Shown: in pieces, positions 15,986-25,004 of the stretch
Numbering within the stretch: the stretch's first letter is position 1
Layout of the letters: each line of letters opens with the position of its first letter
NCBI RefSeq assembly: GCF_002338065.1
Contig: NZ_DDHJ01000004.1
Coordinates: 511,943 to 575,942 of the forward strand
DNA: 64,000 nucleotides
Origin: Pseudomonas sp. UBA1879
GTDB lineage: Bacteria > Pseudomonadota > Gammaproteobacteria > Pseudomonadales > Pseudomonadaceae
Direction of reading: 5' to 3'
The notes under the pieces: generated by a model
Told to the model about the DNA's origin: nothing
Databases searched by the model: none
Seen by the model: the letters and a program-made list of their open reading frames with translations, nothing else
Made by a program: the position numbers and the translations under genes

Positions 15986-16753
15986 ATGTTTGACCTGAAA
16001 GGTAAGACGTTGCTTGTCACGGGCGCATCCAAAGGGATTGGTGCCGCGATTGCCGCCGCCTTGGGCGAAGCGGGCGCGCGAGTCATCGCCCATTACGGCG
16101 CAGACCGCGAGGGTGCTGAACAGGCACTGGCCGACGTGGCAGACGCAGACAAGCTTTTTTTGCAGGCCGATCTGCATGATCTGGCTGCCGTGGAACAGCT
16201 CTGGGATCACGCCCAAGCCTGGCAAGGCCGTATCGACGGGTTCGTGAACAATGCCGCCATCATGCGCTGGAACGGTGGTTTTGCCAGCGACGACGACACG
16301 TGGGACAGCGTGTGGGATGAAACCCTGAGCGTGAATGTGCTCGCGCCGGCGCGATTGATCCGGCGCGCGGTCAAGCATTTCCAGGCGGAAGGAGGCGGCA
16401 TTCTGATCACCATTTCCAGCTGGGCGGCGCAGCGTGGCGTGACCAACCCGGACACGATTGCCTATGCCGCCTCAAAAGCGGCCGTGCGCTCGATGACCCA
16501 AACAGTGGCACGGGCCTACGCCAAGGAGGGAATCCTCGCTTACATCGTGGCGCCCGGTGTCGTGCGCACGCAGATGTCCGAGTCGTTCGCCCAGACCCAA
16601 GGGGGCGAGGAAGGTGTCACGGCACAGCTGGCCATGGGCGAATGGGTGCCGCCGGGCGATATCGCCGCGCTGGTCGCGTTCCTGGCCAGCGGGCGCTCCA
16701 GGCACCTCAGCGGCGCCACGTTGGATGTAAACGGCGCCAGTTACGTACGTTGA
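15986..16753 (+). CDS. SDR family oxidoreductase
   Basis: A 255-residue classical SDR. TGASKGIGAAI is the cofactor motif, NNAAIM the NAG-equivalent, the catalytic Ser lies in TISSWAAQRG and Tyr-Lys in TIAYAASKAAVRSM; VAPGVVRTQM follows. Start ATG 15986 was chosen because GGAG lies 6 bases upstream, within a four-codon longer alternative from 15974. It follows operator site D and precedes the ABC importer, so it probably acts on the imported compound or a later hydroxy/keto intermediate. Confidence 0.87.
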   Translation: MFDLKGKTLLVTGASKGIGAAIAAALGEAGARVIAHYGADREGAEQALADVADADKLFLQADLHDLAAVEQLWDHAQAWQGRIDGFVNNAAIMRWNGGFASDDDTWDSVWDETLSVNVLAPARLIRRAVKHFQAEGGGILITISSWAAQRGVTNPDTIAYAASKAAVRSMTQTVARAYAKEGILAYIVAPGVVRTQMSESFAQTQGGEEGVTAQLAMGEWVPPGDIAALVAFLASGRSRHLSGATLDVNGASYVR

Positions 16754-16771
16754 ATAAAGCTGACGTGAATA

Positions 16772-16807
16772 TGTGCGCTCTGACGTATTTTGTTCGTATA
16801 GCGCATA
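16772..16807. promoter_or_regulatory. putative IclR-regulon operator, site E
   Basis: TGTGCGCTC (16772-16780), identical to the left part of site C, is followed 20 bases later by GCGCATA. The pair lies about 90-120 bases upstream of the solute-binding protein start. Confidence 0.45.
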
Positions 16808-16893
16808 ATTTTATTGACATAGATGCAGCGACGTCAGACATTGAGATGCCAGCATGTGCTGGTGTCGCTTGTCATCCCAATCAGGAGTTTCAC

Positions 16894-17700
16894 ATGCTGA
16901 AATTGAAGGCTGTCATTCTCTCGCTGGCTGTTGTGGCGGCAGCGACCTCGGGCGCTGTGCAAGCGCGCAGTCTGGATTCGATCATCCAGAGCGGCACCCT
17001 GAGGGTCGGAGTCAACCCGAATTTCCCGCCGATGAGCTCGTACAACGACCAGAACCAAATGGTCGGTTTCGACATCGACGCGGCCAATGAAATCGCCCGC
17101 AATCTCAATGTCAAAGTCGAATTCGTCCCCACCGAGAGCGCGCAGCGTGTGCCGTTCCTGCAGTCGGACCGGATCGACATTTCCCTCGGCGCCCTGACGC
17201 GTAACTCCGAGCGCGCCAAGCTGATCGACTTCACCGTGCCGCTGCACACCGAATCCATGGCCGTGCTGACCACCGACAAGCTCAAGGCCGATAACTGGAA
17301 GCAGCTCGACAGCCCTGACGTGAAGCTGGTCAACATGCGCGGCAACTGGTCCGTGGACTACCTCAAGAAAGAACTGCCCAAGGCCAACGTTCTGTTGGTC
17401 GAGACGATCGCCGACACCGTACGCGCAGTGGCCCAGGGTCGTGGCGATGCCATCGTCGAGAACATCGACTTCTTCATGAACTTCACCAAGAACTACCCGG
17501 ACGTGAAATGGCGCGTGCTGAAAGATCCGATTTCCGTCGGGTATGACTGCATTGGCGTGGCGAAGAACAGCACCGGCCTCAAGGATTACCTGAACGTGGT
17601 GCTGTACGAAATGCACAGCAGTGGCTTCATCAATGCCACCTGGCAGAAAGCATACGGCGCACCGATGCTCTCGCCAGTGGCCGCCACCCCGTACTTCTAA
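16894..17700 (+). CDS. amino-acid ABC transporter periplasmic binding protein
   Basis: A 268-residue solute-binding protein of the polar amino-acid family (SBP_bac_3). A signal peptide with basic MLKLK start, hydrophobic core and AVQARS cleavage region precedes the mature SGTLRVGVNPNFPPMSSYN. MVGFDIDAANEIARNL, DISLGALTRNSERAKLIDFTVPL and RGDAIVENIDFF are family landmarks. AGGAG precedes ATG 16894. It is the first gene of an importer of four genes and lies under operator site E, so its ligand is likely the inducer or primary substrate of the island. Confidence 0.9.
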   Translation: MLKLKAVILSLAVVAAATSGAVQARSLDSIIQSGTLRVGVNPNFPPMSSYNDQNQMVGFDIDAANEIARNLNVKVEFVPTESAQRVPFLQSDRIDISLGALTRNSERAKLIDFTVPLHTESMAVLTTDKLKADNWKQLDSPDVKLVNMRGNWSVDYLKKELPKANVLLVETIADTVRAVAQGRGDAIVENIDFFMNFTKNYPDVKWRVLKDPISVGYDCIGVAKNSTGLKDYLNVVLYEMHSSGFINATWQKAYGAPMLSPVAATPYF

Positions 17701-17711
17701 CCCTCGCAGCG

Positions 17712-17741
17712 CCCCAGCGCACCGGAACGGCTGCGCCGGGG
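17712..17741 (+). other. intra-operon stem-loop
   Basis: A 10-bp stem (CCCCAGCGCA with TGCGCCGGGG, one mismatch) and 10-base loop lies between the binding-protein stop and the first permease. Such hairpins commonly stabilise the binding-protein message and reduce read-through into permease genes. Confidence 0.55.
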
Positions 17742-17766
17742 ACGGCAAAAAAGACGGATTAGCCTC

Positions 17767-18441
17767 GTGGACTACACCTTTCAGTTCTCCAACGTGATCC
17801 AGAACCTGCCCTATCTGTTGAAGGGCGCACTGTTCACCCTGGAAATCGCCTTCGTATCGTTCTGGCTCGGCGCGGCCATTGGCCTGGCCGGTGCCATGGC
17901 CAAAATGCATGGCGGACGCCTGCTGCGCGGGCTGGTCAGCGTGTACATCACGCTGTTCACCAATACCCCGGCGCTGGTGCAGATTTTCTTCCTGTTCTAT
18001 GCCTTGCCCGATGTCGGCATCGTGCTGGAACCGATGACCGCTGTGTTGATCGGCCTGACGCTCAATTCCGGTGCCTACCTGACGGACATTCTGCGCTCCG
18101 GCGTCGAGTCGGTGCGCAAGGCGGAAATCGAAACCGCCGTCACCCTGGGGATGTCCGGATTGCAGACCGTGCGCTACGTCATCCTCCCGCACATTGCCAA
18201 GACCATCTATGCGCCGCTGTGCAACTTCTTCGTCTGGTTGGTGCTGGGCAGTTCCATCGGCGCGATTTTCGGGGTCGAGGAATTGACCGGTCGGGCGATC
18301 AACATCTCGACCGCCAACCTGCGCACCATTGAAACCTTCTCTGTCGTGGCGGCGATCTATGTGGCATTGACCTTCGTGGCTTCGATCGCGTTGGGGCTGG
18401 TTGGCCGTCACCTGTTCCGCGCAAAAATCAAGGTGTTCTGA
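17767..18441 (+). CDS. amino-acid ABC transporter permease (HisM/GlnP family), first
   Basis: A 224-residue membrane permease with about five membrane helices. The N-terminal YLLKGALFTLEIAFVSFWLG is the family opening and the cytoplasmic EAA-type loop reads VRKAEIETAVTLGMSGLQTVRYVILPH, which docks on the ATPase. It starts at GTG 17767. Its stop overlaps the next start by one base. It forms a heterodimeric channel with the following gene. Confidence 0.88.
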   Translation: MDYTFQFSNVIQNLPYLLKGALFTLEIAFVSFWLGAAIGLAGAMAKMHGGRLLRGLVSVYITLFTNTPALVQIFFLFYALPDVGIVLEPMTAVLIGLTLNSGAYLTDILRSGVESVRKAEIETAVTLGMSGLQTVRYVILPHIAKTIYAPLCNFFVWLVLGSSIGAIFGVEELTGRAINISTANLRTIETFSVVAAIYVALTFVASIALGLVGRHLFRAKIKVF

Positions 18442-19187
18442 TGCTCGATCTGATCATTTCCCAAGCCCCACGCTTCTTCACCTGGTACACCCTGGTCTTC
18501 GTCCTCGAAGCCATGGGCCGTACCTTGATGATGACCGTGATCGGCTGCACCGTCGGCGCCCTTTGCGGCTTCGTTATCACTGTGATCCGTAGCACCACCA
18601 GTCAGTGGCTGATGCTGTTGCGACTGGCCGTGACGGTGTATGTCGAAGTGTTCCGGCGCATCCCGTTTCTGGTCATTCTGTTCATCGTCATGTACGCCTC
18701 CCAAGGCCTGGGCTCGAACATTTCGCTGTCGACCATTGCCACGGTCTCGATCTGCCTGGTAGCCACCGCGTTCCTTTCGGAGATCATCCGGGCGGGGCTT
18801 GAGTCGGTTCCTCGGCAGCAACTGGAGGCGGCCCAAGTGATGAACTTCGGGTTCAGTCGCACGCTGTTCATGGTGCTGCTCCCGCAGTCGTGGAAGGTCA
18901 TTCTGCCGCCAGCCTTCGCCTTCATGGTGATGTTCATCAAGGACACGTCGCTGGCATCGCAGATGGGCGTCGTTGAACTGACGTTCACCGGCAAGGTGCT
19001 GATGAACCGTGGTTTCTCGCCCTTCCTGGTGTACGGGGTCGTCCTCGCTGCTTATTTCGCTCTGTCTTATCCGCTCAGTAAATTTGGCGCTTATCTGGAG
19101 AAACGTCTTGGCTCACCTCAACGTCGTAAATCTGTCGAGCGCGTACGCGCACATTCCGGTCCTGCAAAACGTGAGCTTGTCGGTTGA
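18441..19187 (+). CDS. amino-acid ABC transporter permease (HisM/GlnP family), second
   Basis: A 248-residue permease with the same plan: VLEAMGRTLMMTVIG, YVEVFRRIPFLVILFIV and the ATPase-docking loop VPRQQLEAAQVMNFGFSRTLFMVLLPQSW. The C-terminal tail after YLEKRLG is long and basic and is read in a different frame through the beginning of the ATPase gene (80 bases of overlap), so the last residues may be of little functional importance. Translationally coupled to the previous permease. Confidence 0.88.
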   Translation: MLDLIISQAPRFFTWYTLVFVLEAMGRTLMMTVIGCTVGALCGFVITVIRSTTSQWLMLLRLAVTVYVEVFRRIPFLVILFIVMYASQGLGSNISLSTIATVSICLVATAFLSEIIRAGLESVPRQQLEAAQVMNFGFSRTLFMVLLPQSWKVILPPAFAFMVMFIKDTSLASQMGVVELTFTGKVLMNRGFSPFLVYGVVLAAYFALSYPLSKFGAYLEKRLGSPQRRKSVERVRAHSGPAKRELVG

Positions 19188-19845
19188 TCGCGGCGAAGTC
19201 ATCAGCCTGATCGGACCGTCCGGCTCCGGCAAAAGCACGCTGTTGCGGGTACTGATGGGCTTGCTGCCGCCCACGGCGGGGCAAGTGCTGATCGACGAAG
19301 AACCGCTGGACTATGTGTCGAAAAGCAGCCTGCGCGCCGCCCGAGACAAAATGGCCATCGTCTTCCAGCAGTACAACCTGTTCCAGAACATGGACGTGCT
19401 GCGCAACGTGACCGTCGCACCGACCAAGATCAAGAAGCGCCCTCGCGCTGAAGTCGAGGTAGAGGCCAAGGCCTTGTTGAACAAAGTGGGCCTGGGCGAG
19501 AAATACCACGCGTACCCGGATGAGTTGTCCGGCGGCCAGCAACAGCGTGTCGCGATTGCCCGGGCATTGGCGTTGCGTCCGCAAATCCTGTTGCTGGACG
19601 AAGTCACGGCCGCACTGGACCCGGAGCTGGTCAACGAAGTGCTCGACACGGTGCGCGGGCTGGCGAAGGAGGGCATCACCATGTTGCTGGTCTCTCACGA
19701 GATGTCGTTCGTGCGCGAAGTCTCGACACGGATCGTGATGATGGACAAGGGACAGGTGGTGGAAATCGGTACACCGCAGCAGATTTTCGAGGCGCCGGTC
19801 GAAGCCCGCACCCGGGAATTCGTGGGCAAAATCCTGCGCCACTGA
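19108..19845 (+). CDS. amino-acid ABC transporter ATP-binding protein
   Basis: A 245-residue ATPase of the HisP/GlnQ type. Walker A is GPSGSGKST, the Q-loop is VFQQYNLFQNM, the signature LSGGQQQRVAIARAL, Walker B LLLDEVTAALDPE and the switch His lies in LLVSHEMSFV. The usual Pro after the Walker B Glu (DEPTSALD) is Val here. The start is taken as TTG 19108 with GGAG 7 bases upstream, giving MAHLNVVNLSSAY; a longer frame from 19009 would add 33 residues antiparallel to no family homology. Completes the importer. Confidence 0.88.
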   Translation: MAHLNVVNLSSAYAHIPVLQNVSLSVDRGEVISLIGPSGSGKSTLLRVLMGLLPPTAGQVLIDEEPLDYVSKSSLRAARDKMAIVFQQYNLFQNMDVLRNVTVAPTKIKKRPRAEVEVEAKALLNKVGLGEKYHAYPDELSGGQQQRVAIARALALRPQILLLDEVTAALDPELVNEVLDTVRGLAKEGITMLLVSHEMSFVREVSTRIVMMDKGQVVEIGTPQQIFEAPVEARTREFVGKILRH

Positions 19846-19875
19846 GATGTTCATCGAAGGCAGAGAAGAAGCGGC

Positions 19876-21585
19876 ATGACAAACATTGCAGTCACCTTCG
19901 AAGGCACCGAATACACCGCACGCGCCGGCGAGTCGCTGGCTGCTGCGTTGATTGCGGGCGGCGTGAAGCATTTCCGCGAGACGCGTAGCGGCGCCTGCCG
20001 GGGGATCTTTTGTGGCATGGGCGTGTGTCAGGAATGTCTGGTGGACATCGACGGCCGTCCGAACCAGCGTGCCTGCATGACCAAAGTCGTGGCGCCGATC
20101 AGCGTGCGACGCAGTATCGGCCAGGCTGTGTTGCCACTGGACGTCGCGCAGGCTGTGTTGATCGAACCCATGGAGGTTCACGCCCCTGATGTGCTGGTGA
20201 TTGGTGCCGGGCCGGGTGGTTTATCCGCCGCGCTGAGCGCGCGACAGGCCGGCGCCACGGTGGTGGTGCTGGACGAACGCAGCTTGGCCGGCGGCCAGTA
20301 TTACAAGCAGCTGAGCGTCAGCGGCCCTGACATCCAGCCCCCGGACCGGCAGCATCGGCAGGGCGCTGAATTGATTGCCCGGGTGCGGGAGGCGGGCGTG
20401 GACATGATCGGCGATGCGTTGGTCTGGGGCGCATTCGAGCCCGGCGAATACGGGGTGGCGATCAACGGCCACACTCAGCGCTGGAAGCCACGGACGACGA
20501 TCATCGCCACAGGTGCCTACGAGCGCGCCTGGCACGTACCCGGCTGGACGCTGCCGGGGGTGATGACCACCGGCGCTGCGCAAACGCTCTGGCGTACTGC
20601 GCGACGTTTGCCGGGGCGACGCGTGCTCATCGCCGGGAACGGCCCGCTCAATCTGCAATTGGCGGCCGAGCTGCGTGCAGGGGGCGCGACGGTGGTGGCG
20701 GTGGTCGAGGCTGCGAAGCCACCAGGGTTGTCGACGCTGTCCAGTCTGCTGCGCATGACAACGTCAGCGCCAGGCTTAGTGCTGGACGGGCTGCGTTATC
20801 GCTGGTCGTTAGCCCGCAGCACTGGCCGGATGATCCACCGAGCGAGGGTGGCGGGCATCGAGGCCCACGGCGAAACGTTGCAGGTCAGCCTGTGTGATGC
20901 AGACGGCAAGGCGCTGCCGGAACGTTTCGAAGTCGATTGCGTGTGCCTCGGCTATGGGTTTGAACCGGCTAACGAATTATTGCGCGCCTTGGGCTGCAGC
21001 CACGATTACGACGCGACCCGCCGGCAATTGGTGACCCGGCGTAACGCACGAGGCGAAACGGATATTGCCGGGGTGTTTGCCTTGGGTGATTGCACAGGGA
21101 TTGGCGGAGCCAAGGCCGCCTTGGCGGAGGGGCACTTGGTGGGCTTGAACGCGGCCAGCCAATGCGGCTATCAGCCTTGTGACGAACTGCGTGACAGTGC
21201 TGACGCCGCAGACGCCGAGCTCAGACGCCAGCGGGCGTTTCAGAAGGCGTTGTGGACCTTGTATCAGGCCGACGTCCGCCCTCCCGCCATCGACTCGACG
21301 GCTGATGCGCAGCGCCTGATCTGTCGCTGCGAAGAAGTCAGTTTCGCGACGCTGCAACAGGCATTGGACGACGGGATCAGCACCGTCGGTGCCATCAAGC
21401 GCCACACGCGAATCGGCATGGGGCGCTGTCAGGGCCGTTATTGCGCGGCCTCGCTGGATGAACAGGTGTGCGCCATGACCGGGGCGCAGCGCTCGGAGCT
21501 GTCCGGGTTCGCCCCTCGACTACCGGTCAAGCCTGTAACCATTGCGGAGCTCGCCGGCGCACTGGAAAAGACTGAAATCACTTAA
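19876..21585 (+). CDS. FAD/NAD-binding oxidoreductase with N-terminal [2Fe-2S] domain (HcnA-HcnB-like fusion)
   Basis: A 569-residue flavoprotein. Residues 1-85 form a plant-type ferredoxin domain with C41, C46, C51, C54 and C67. A dinucleotide fold follows (GAGPGG at 110-115, then VVVLDERSLAGGQYYK), a second nucleotide motif lies near VLIAGNGPLN, and the C-terminus has a BFD-like cysteine set (CRCEEV near 480 and GMGRCQGRYC near 514). This is the plan of HcnA fused to HcnB, and of the alpha/gamma parts of D-hydroxyproline dehydrogenases and opine oxidases, which work with a DAO-type beta subunit. Such a subunit is encoded at 23851. It probably dehydrogenates a D-amino or imino acid, passing electrons to the respiratory chain. 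Confidence 0.87.
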   Translation: MTNIAVTFEGTEYTARAGESLAAALIAGGVKHFRETRSGACRGIFCGMGVCQECLVDIDGRPNQRACMTKVVAPISVRRSIGQAVLPLDVAQAVLIEPMEVHAPDVLVIGAGPGGLSAALSARQAGATVVVLDERSLAGGQYYKQLSVSGPDIQPPDRQHRQGAELIARVREAGVDMIGDALVWGAFEPGEYGVAINGHTQRWKPRTTIIATGAYERAWHVPGWTLPGVMTTGAAQTLWRTARRLPGRRVLIAGNGPLNLQLAAELRAGGATVVAVVEAAKPPGLSTLSSLLRMTTSAPGLVLDGLRYRWSLARSTGRMIHRARVAGIEAHGETLQVSLCDADGKALPERFEVDCVCLGYGFEPANELLRALGCSHDYDATRRQLVTRRNARGETDIAGVFALGDCTGIGGAKAALAEGHLVGLNAASQCGYQPCDELRDSADAADAELRRQRAFQKALWTLYQADVRPPAIDSTADAQRLICRCEEVSFATLQQALDDGISTVGAIKRHTRIGMGRCQGRYCAASLDEQVCAMTGAQRSELSGFAPRLPVKPVTIAELAGALEKTEIT

Positions 21586-21722
21586 CCGCGAACCTGCGTT
21601 CGCCTGTGTAACACCGTTTTGCAGGTGTCGGGATTCGGCCGCTTCGAATAAAGCGATTGGGGCCAAATCAGCCCTGAAAACCGTCATTCGTGACACAAAA
21701 ATCGTGGATGCATACCGCGTCC

Positions 21723-21738
21723 GCGCACATTCGTACGA
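21723..21738. promoter_or_regulatory. putative IclR-regulon operator, site F
   Basis: GCGCACATTCGTACGA differs from the palindromic site D at two positions only and lies 15 bases upstream of the DapA-like start, between it and the oxidoreductase gene. Confidence 0.55.
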
Positions 21739-21753
21739 CAGTTGGAGTCAAGC

Positions 21754-22686
21754 ATGAGTAAGGAATTTCGCGGCAGCTATGGCGTTACTGTGACGCCCTT
21801 CACCCCCGATGGCAGCCAGATCGACTACAAGGCGCTGGCCGCGTTCATCGAATGGCAAATCGAATCCGGCTCGCCAGGCATTATCATTCTCGGCACCACC
21901 GGCGAATTTCTGACCATCTCCGATGACGAGCGCACGCAATACATCGAAACCACAGTGAAGCTGGTCAACGGCCGCATTGACGTGCTGGTCGGGACGATGA
22001 ACGCCTACACCCCCAATGCCGTGCGCTACACCCGCGAGGCCGAGGCGTTGGGCGCCGACGGTTTCATGATTGCGCCGCCGTATTACTACACCCCCACCGA
22101 AGACGAAATCTTCAATTACTACCGGGCGGTGTCGGAGGCCACTTCGCTGCCGATCATGCTCTACAACAACCCGGTGACCACCAACGTCGACATGTCTGCC
22201 GCGCTGGTGGCCCGCATGACCAAAGCTTTCGACAACGTGCGTTACATCAAGGAGGCCAGCATGGACGTCGGTCGTATCTACGACATCGTCGAGGGCACTC
22301 AAGGCGTGATGAATGTGTTCGCCGGCGAGCGCCCTGTGGAGAGTTTCCTGCTGGGTGCCGTGGGCTACGTCAACCCTTACGCCAACTACATTCCGCGCGC
22401 GTCGACCCGCATGTGGGAGGCGCTGGTGGAAGGCAAGCTGCAGGAAGCGAGCAAAATCCAGGCGATGATCAGCAGCTTCGATCACATCATTGCCGAAGGC
22501 CATCCGACCTATGGCCACCAGTGCTATTCCAAGGCGCTGGCAGCGTCGCAAGGTTACCCGGTGGGTGACGTGCGCGCGCCACTGACGCAGTTCGCCGACC
22601 TGGGTCAGGAAGGGATCGACCGCCGCGCGCGGATTGTCAGCATCCTTGACGACATCAACAGCTACGTTGCCACTCAAGCGAAATAA
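21754..22686 (+). CDS. DapA/N-acetylneuraminate lyase family protein
   Basis: A 310-residue class I aldolase-fold lyase. Substrate motif GTTGEF (about 49-54), catalytic Tyr in IMLYNNP (about 137) and Schiff-base Lys in VRYIKEASMD (about 166) are intact. The family includes dihydrodipicolinate synthase, 4-hydroxyproline-pathway deaminase and sugar-acid aldolases. It is unlikely to be the housekeeping DapA because it sits in a catabolic island beside an HcnAB/DAO-type dehydrogenase, the same pairing as in hydroxyproline catabolism. TGGAG lies 7 bases before ATG 21754. The precise substrate is not evident. Confidence 0.87.
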   Translation: MSKEFRGSYGVTVTPFTPDGSQIDYKALAAFIEWQIESGSPGIIILGTTGEFLTISDDERTQYIETTVKLVNGRIDVLVGTMNAYTPNAVRYTREAEALGADGFMIAPPYYYTPTEDEIFNYYRAVSEATSLPIMLYNNPVTTNVDMSAALVARMTKAFDNVRYIKEASMDVGRIYDIVEGTQGVMNVFAGERPVESFLLGAVGYVNPYANYIPRASTRMWEALVEGKLQEASKIQAMISSFDHIIAEGHPTYGHQCYSKALAASQGYPVGDVRAPLTQFADLGQEGIDRRARIVSILDDINSYVATQAK

Positions 22687-22700
22687 GACGAGGAACCGGC

Positions 22701-23828
22701 ATGAACCGTGCCCCGTTGTTTACGCCGTTCGACTGCCGAGGCGTGAGCTTTCGCAACCGTCTGATCGTGTCGCCGATGTGCCAATACCAGGCCGAAGAAG
22801 GGCGGGTGAATGACTGGCATTACGCTCATCACGCCCGGTTCGCACTGGGCGGGATCGGCGGTGCGATGCTTGAAGCCACGGCGGTGCTGCGCGATGGACG
22901 CATCAGCCCCGGCTGTCTGGGTCTCTGGAGCGATGAGCAGATTCCCGGCATGCGTCGCCTCGCGGAGCTGTACCACCAGCAGGGCATCCCCTTAGGCGTG
23001 CAACTGGGCCATGCCGGGCGTAAGGGCAGCTCGGCGGTGCCCTGGCTCGGCAGCGGCCCCTTGACCGCCGATGACCCGACACCAGCCTGGCCTACGCTGG
23101 CCCCTTCTGCGCTGGCGCACACCTCGGGCTGGCCGACCCCCGAAGCGGCGAGCATCGAAGACATCCAGCAGGTGGTCGCGGCGTTCGCTCAGGCCGCACG
23201 CCGCGCCGTGGAGGCGGGTCTGGATTTCGTCGAGATCCACGGCGCCCACGGCTATTTGATCCACGAATTCTTTTCACCGCTGGCCAACCGGCGAAGTGAC
23301 GCTTACGGCGGCGATTTCGCCGGCCGCGCGCGACTGGCCCTGGAGGTCGTGCGCGCCGTGCGCGAGGCGATACCTGCTCAGACACCGGTGTGGTATCGCG
23401 CTTCCTGTGTCGATGACGGCGAGGGCGGCATCACCCTCGACGATACGGTGCGTCTTGCGCAACTGTTGGCCGAGCAGGGGGTTGATCTGGTGGACTGCTC
23501 GGCGGGTGGGATTCTGGGACCGGTAGCGCGTTCCGCGACGCTGGCAACCCCAGGGCATCAGGTGCCTTATGCAGCGCGAATCCGTGCAGAAGCCCGGGTC
23601 GCGACCATGGCGGTCGGACTCATTACCGAGGCGCAGCAGGCCAATGACGTGATCGCCAGTGGTGCTGCGGATCTGGTGGCGTTGGGGCGGGCATTGCTGG
23701 ATGATCCGAGCTTTGCCTATCACGCTGCCCTCGCGCTGGAAGTGACCGATGCTCATGAATTGCTGCCGCAGTCCCACGGTTTTTTTCTCGCGCGTCGTCA
23801 GGCCCGTGCACAGGGGAAGAGCGCATGA
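22701..23828 (+). CDS. NADH:flavin oxidoreductase, old yellow enzyme family (YqjM/XenA-like)
   Basis: A 375-residue FMN-dependent ene-reductase. RLIVSPMCQY contains the Cys that tunes FMN in the YqjM/XenA branch; QLGHAGRKGSS, the substrate-binding pair in EIHGAHGYLIHEFFSPLANRRSDAYGG, and a C-terminal FMN phosphate site near DLVALGRALLDDP are all seen. It reduces activated C=C bonds with NAD(P)H. GAGGAA precedes ATG 22701, 14 bases after the DapA-like stop, so the two share an operon. Its presence suggests an alpha,beta-unsaturated intermediate in the pathway. Confidence 0.9.
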   Translation: MNRAPLFTPFDCRGVSFRNRLIVSPMCQYQAEEGRVNDWHYAHHARFALGGIGGAMLEATAVLRDGRISPGCLGLWSDEQIPGMRRLAELYHQQGIPLGVQLGHAGRKGSSAVPWLGSGPLTADDPTPAWPTLAPSALAHTSGWPTPEAASIEDIQQVVAAFAQAARRAVEAGLDFVEIHGAHGYLIHEFFSPLANRRSDAYGGDFAGRARLALEVVRAVREAIPAQTPVWYRASCVDDGEGGITLDDTVRLAQLLAEQGVDLVDCSAGGILGPVARSATLATPGHQVPYAARIRAEARVATMAVGLITEAQQANDVIASGAADLVALGRALLDDPSFAYHAALALEVTDAHELLPQSHGFFLARRQARAQGKSA

Positions 23829-23850
23829 GTGACGATCCGGGGACTTTTCC

Positions 23851-24981
23851 ATGGCCGATGTGATTGTCATCGGTGGAGGGCTGGCGGGGTGCGCCACCGC
23901 CTATTATCTGGCCAAGGATGGCGTGGACGTGCTGGTGCTCGAGCGCAGTGAGCTGAACACCCAGGCATCCGGCTCGAATGCGGGCAGTTTGCATGCTCAG
24001 ATTCCCCACGATCCCTTCGTGAACAAGGGTTCGGCGTGGGCCGAGCGTTTCGCGCCGAGCATCGCGTTGATGGCCCGCTCTATCGACCTGTGGCACGCGT
24101 TGCCGGACGAGCTGGGGGTCGATCTTGAGGTGTCGACCAAGGGCGGTTTGTTGGTCGGCACGACCGATCAGCAACTGCGCGAGATCGAAGCCAAGGCGCG
24201 TCTGGAGCGCAGTCAGGGGCTAGAGGTCAATGTGCTCGACCAGCGTGGCGTGCGCGAGTTGGCGCCTTACCTGTCGGATCGGGTACTCGGTGGGGCATTT
24301 TGTCCCATCGAGGGCAAGGCGAGTCCCTTGAAAGCGACCCTGGCCTACGCGGAGGCCGCCAAGCGTCTTGGGGTGAAATTCCGTCGTCATTGCGAAGTGA
24401 TCGGGGTTGAACGTGGTCGACACAACTACCGCATCAGTCTGGCGGATGAGGTGCTGATCGCCAGGCGCGTCGTGAATGCCGCGGGCGCCGACGCCGGACG
24501 CATCGCCGCGATGCTCGGCATCCATACCGATGTGCAGGGCTTTGCCATTCAGGTGGCCGTCACCGAGCAGACCGGGCCATTGATCCCGCACCTGGTGTAC
24601 TCGGCGGGGGAAAAACTGACCCTCAAACAGAACGCCATAGGCTCAGTGCTGATTGGCGGCGGGTGGCCGGCGCGCTGGCACGGGCGCGGTCATCCGGTCA
24701 CCGACCCGGATTCTCTGGCTCAAAACATGGCCCTGGCGCTGCAAACCGTACCGGCCCTTGGCCCCCTGCGGGTCATCCGGACCTGGGCCGCGGTGGTGAA
24801 TGGCACCGATGACTGGCGTCCGATCCTGGGTGAGGTGCCAGGCTCGCCGGGCTTCTTCATGAATTTCTTTCCGTGGATGGGGTTCACGGCCGGGCCGATC
24901 ATTGCCCGAATCATCGCCAGCCTGGTGCAGGACAAACCCGTGCCGCTGGACATCGATTACAGGCCGTTCCTGTGCCAATGA
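23851..24981 (+). CDS. FAD-dependent oxidoreductase, DAO family (HcnC/glycine oxidase-like)
   Basis: A 376-residue flavoprotein. IVIGGGLAGCATAYYLAKDG with LVLERSEL is the FAD-binding fold; NTQASGSNAGSLHAQIP is the DAO-family second motif; the C-terminal MGFTAGPIIARIIASL closes the FAD site. It resembles HcnC and the beta subunits of D-hydroxyproline or opine dehydrogenases, so it probably forms a complex with the HcnA-HcnB-like fusion encoded at 19876. It begins 22 bases after the ene-reductase and its stop overlaps a possible ATG of the next gene. Confidence 0.87.
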   Translation: MADVIVIGGGLAGCATAYYLAKDGVDVLVLERSELNTQASGSNAGSLHAQIPHDPFVNKGSAWAERFAPSIALMARSIDLWHALPDELGVDLEVSTKGGLLVGTTDQQLREIEAKARLERSQGLEVNVLDQRGVRELAPYLSDRVLGGAFCPIEGKASPLKATLAYAEAAKRLGVKFRRHCEVIGVERGRHNYRISLADEVLIARRVVNAAGADAGRIAAMLGIHTDVQGFAIQVAVTEQTGPLIPHLVYSAGEKLTLKQNAIGSVLIGGGWPARWHGRGHPVTDPDSLAQNMALALQTVPALGPLRVIRTWAAVVNGTDDWRPILGEVPGSPGFFMNFFPWMGFTAGPIIARIIASLVQDKPVPLDIDYRPFLCQ

Positions 24982-25004
24982 CGAACGACGCCTCGGAGGT
25001 TTCC

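Noticed and set aside
16834..18411. A 525-codon open frame on the minus strand opposite the binding protein and first permease
   Set aside because: It is His/Gln/Arg-rich, with no domain, and runs opposite a signal-peptide binding protein and a permease with clear motifs; long antisense frames are expected in high-GC DNA.
19075..20181. A 368-codon minus-strand frame opposite the ABC ATPase
   Set aside because: The plus-strand Walker, signature and ferredoxin motifs account for the codon structure.
21754..22686. Housekeeping dapA of lysine synthesis
   Set aside because: Operator, operon partners and island position all point to a catabolic lyase of the same superfamily.
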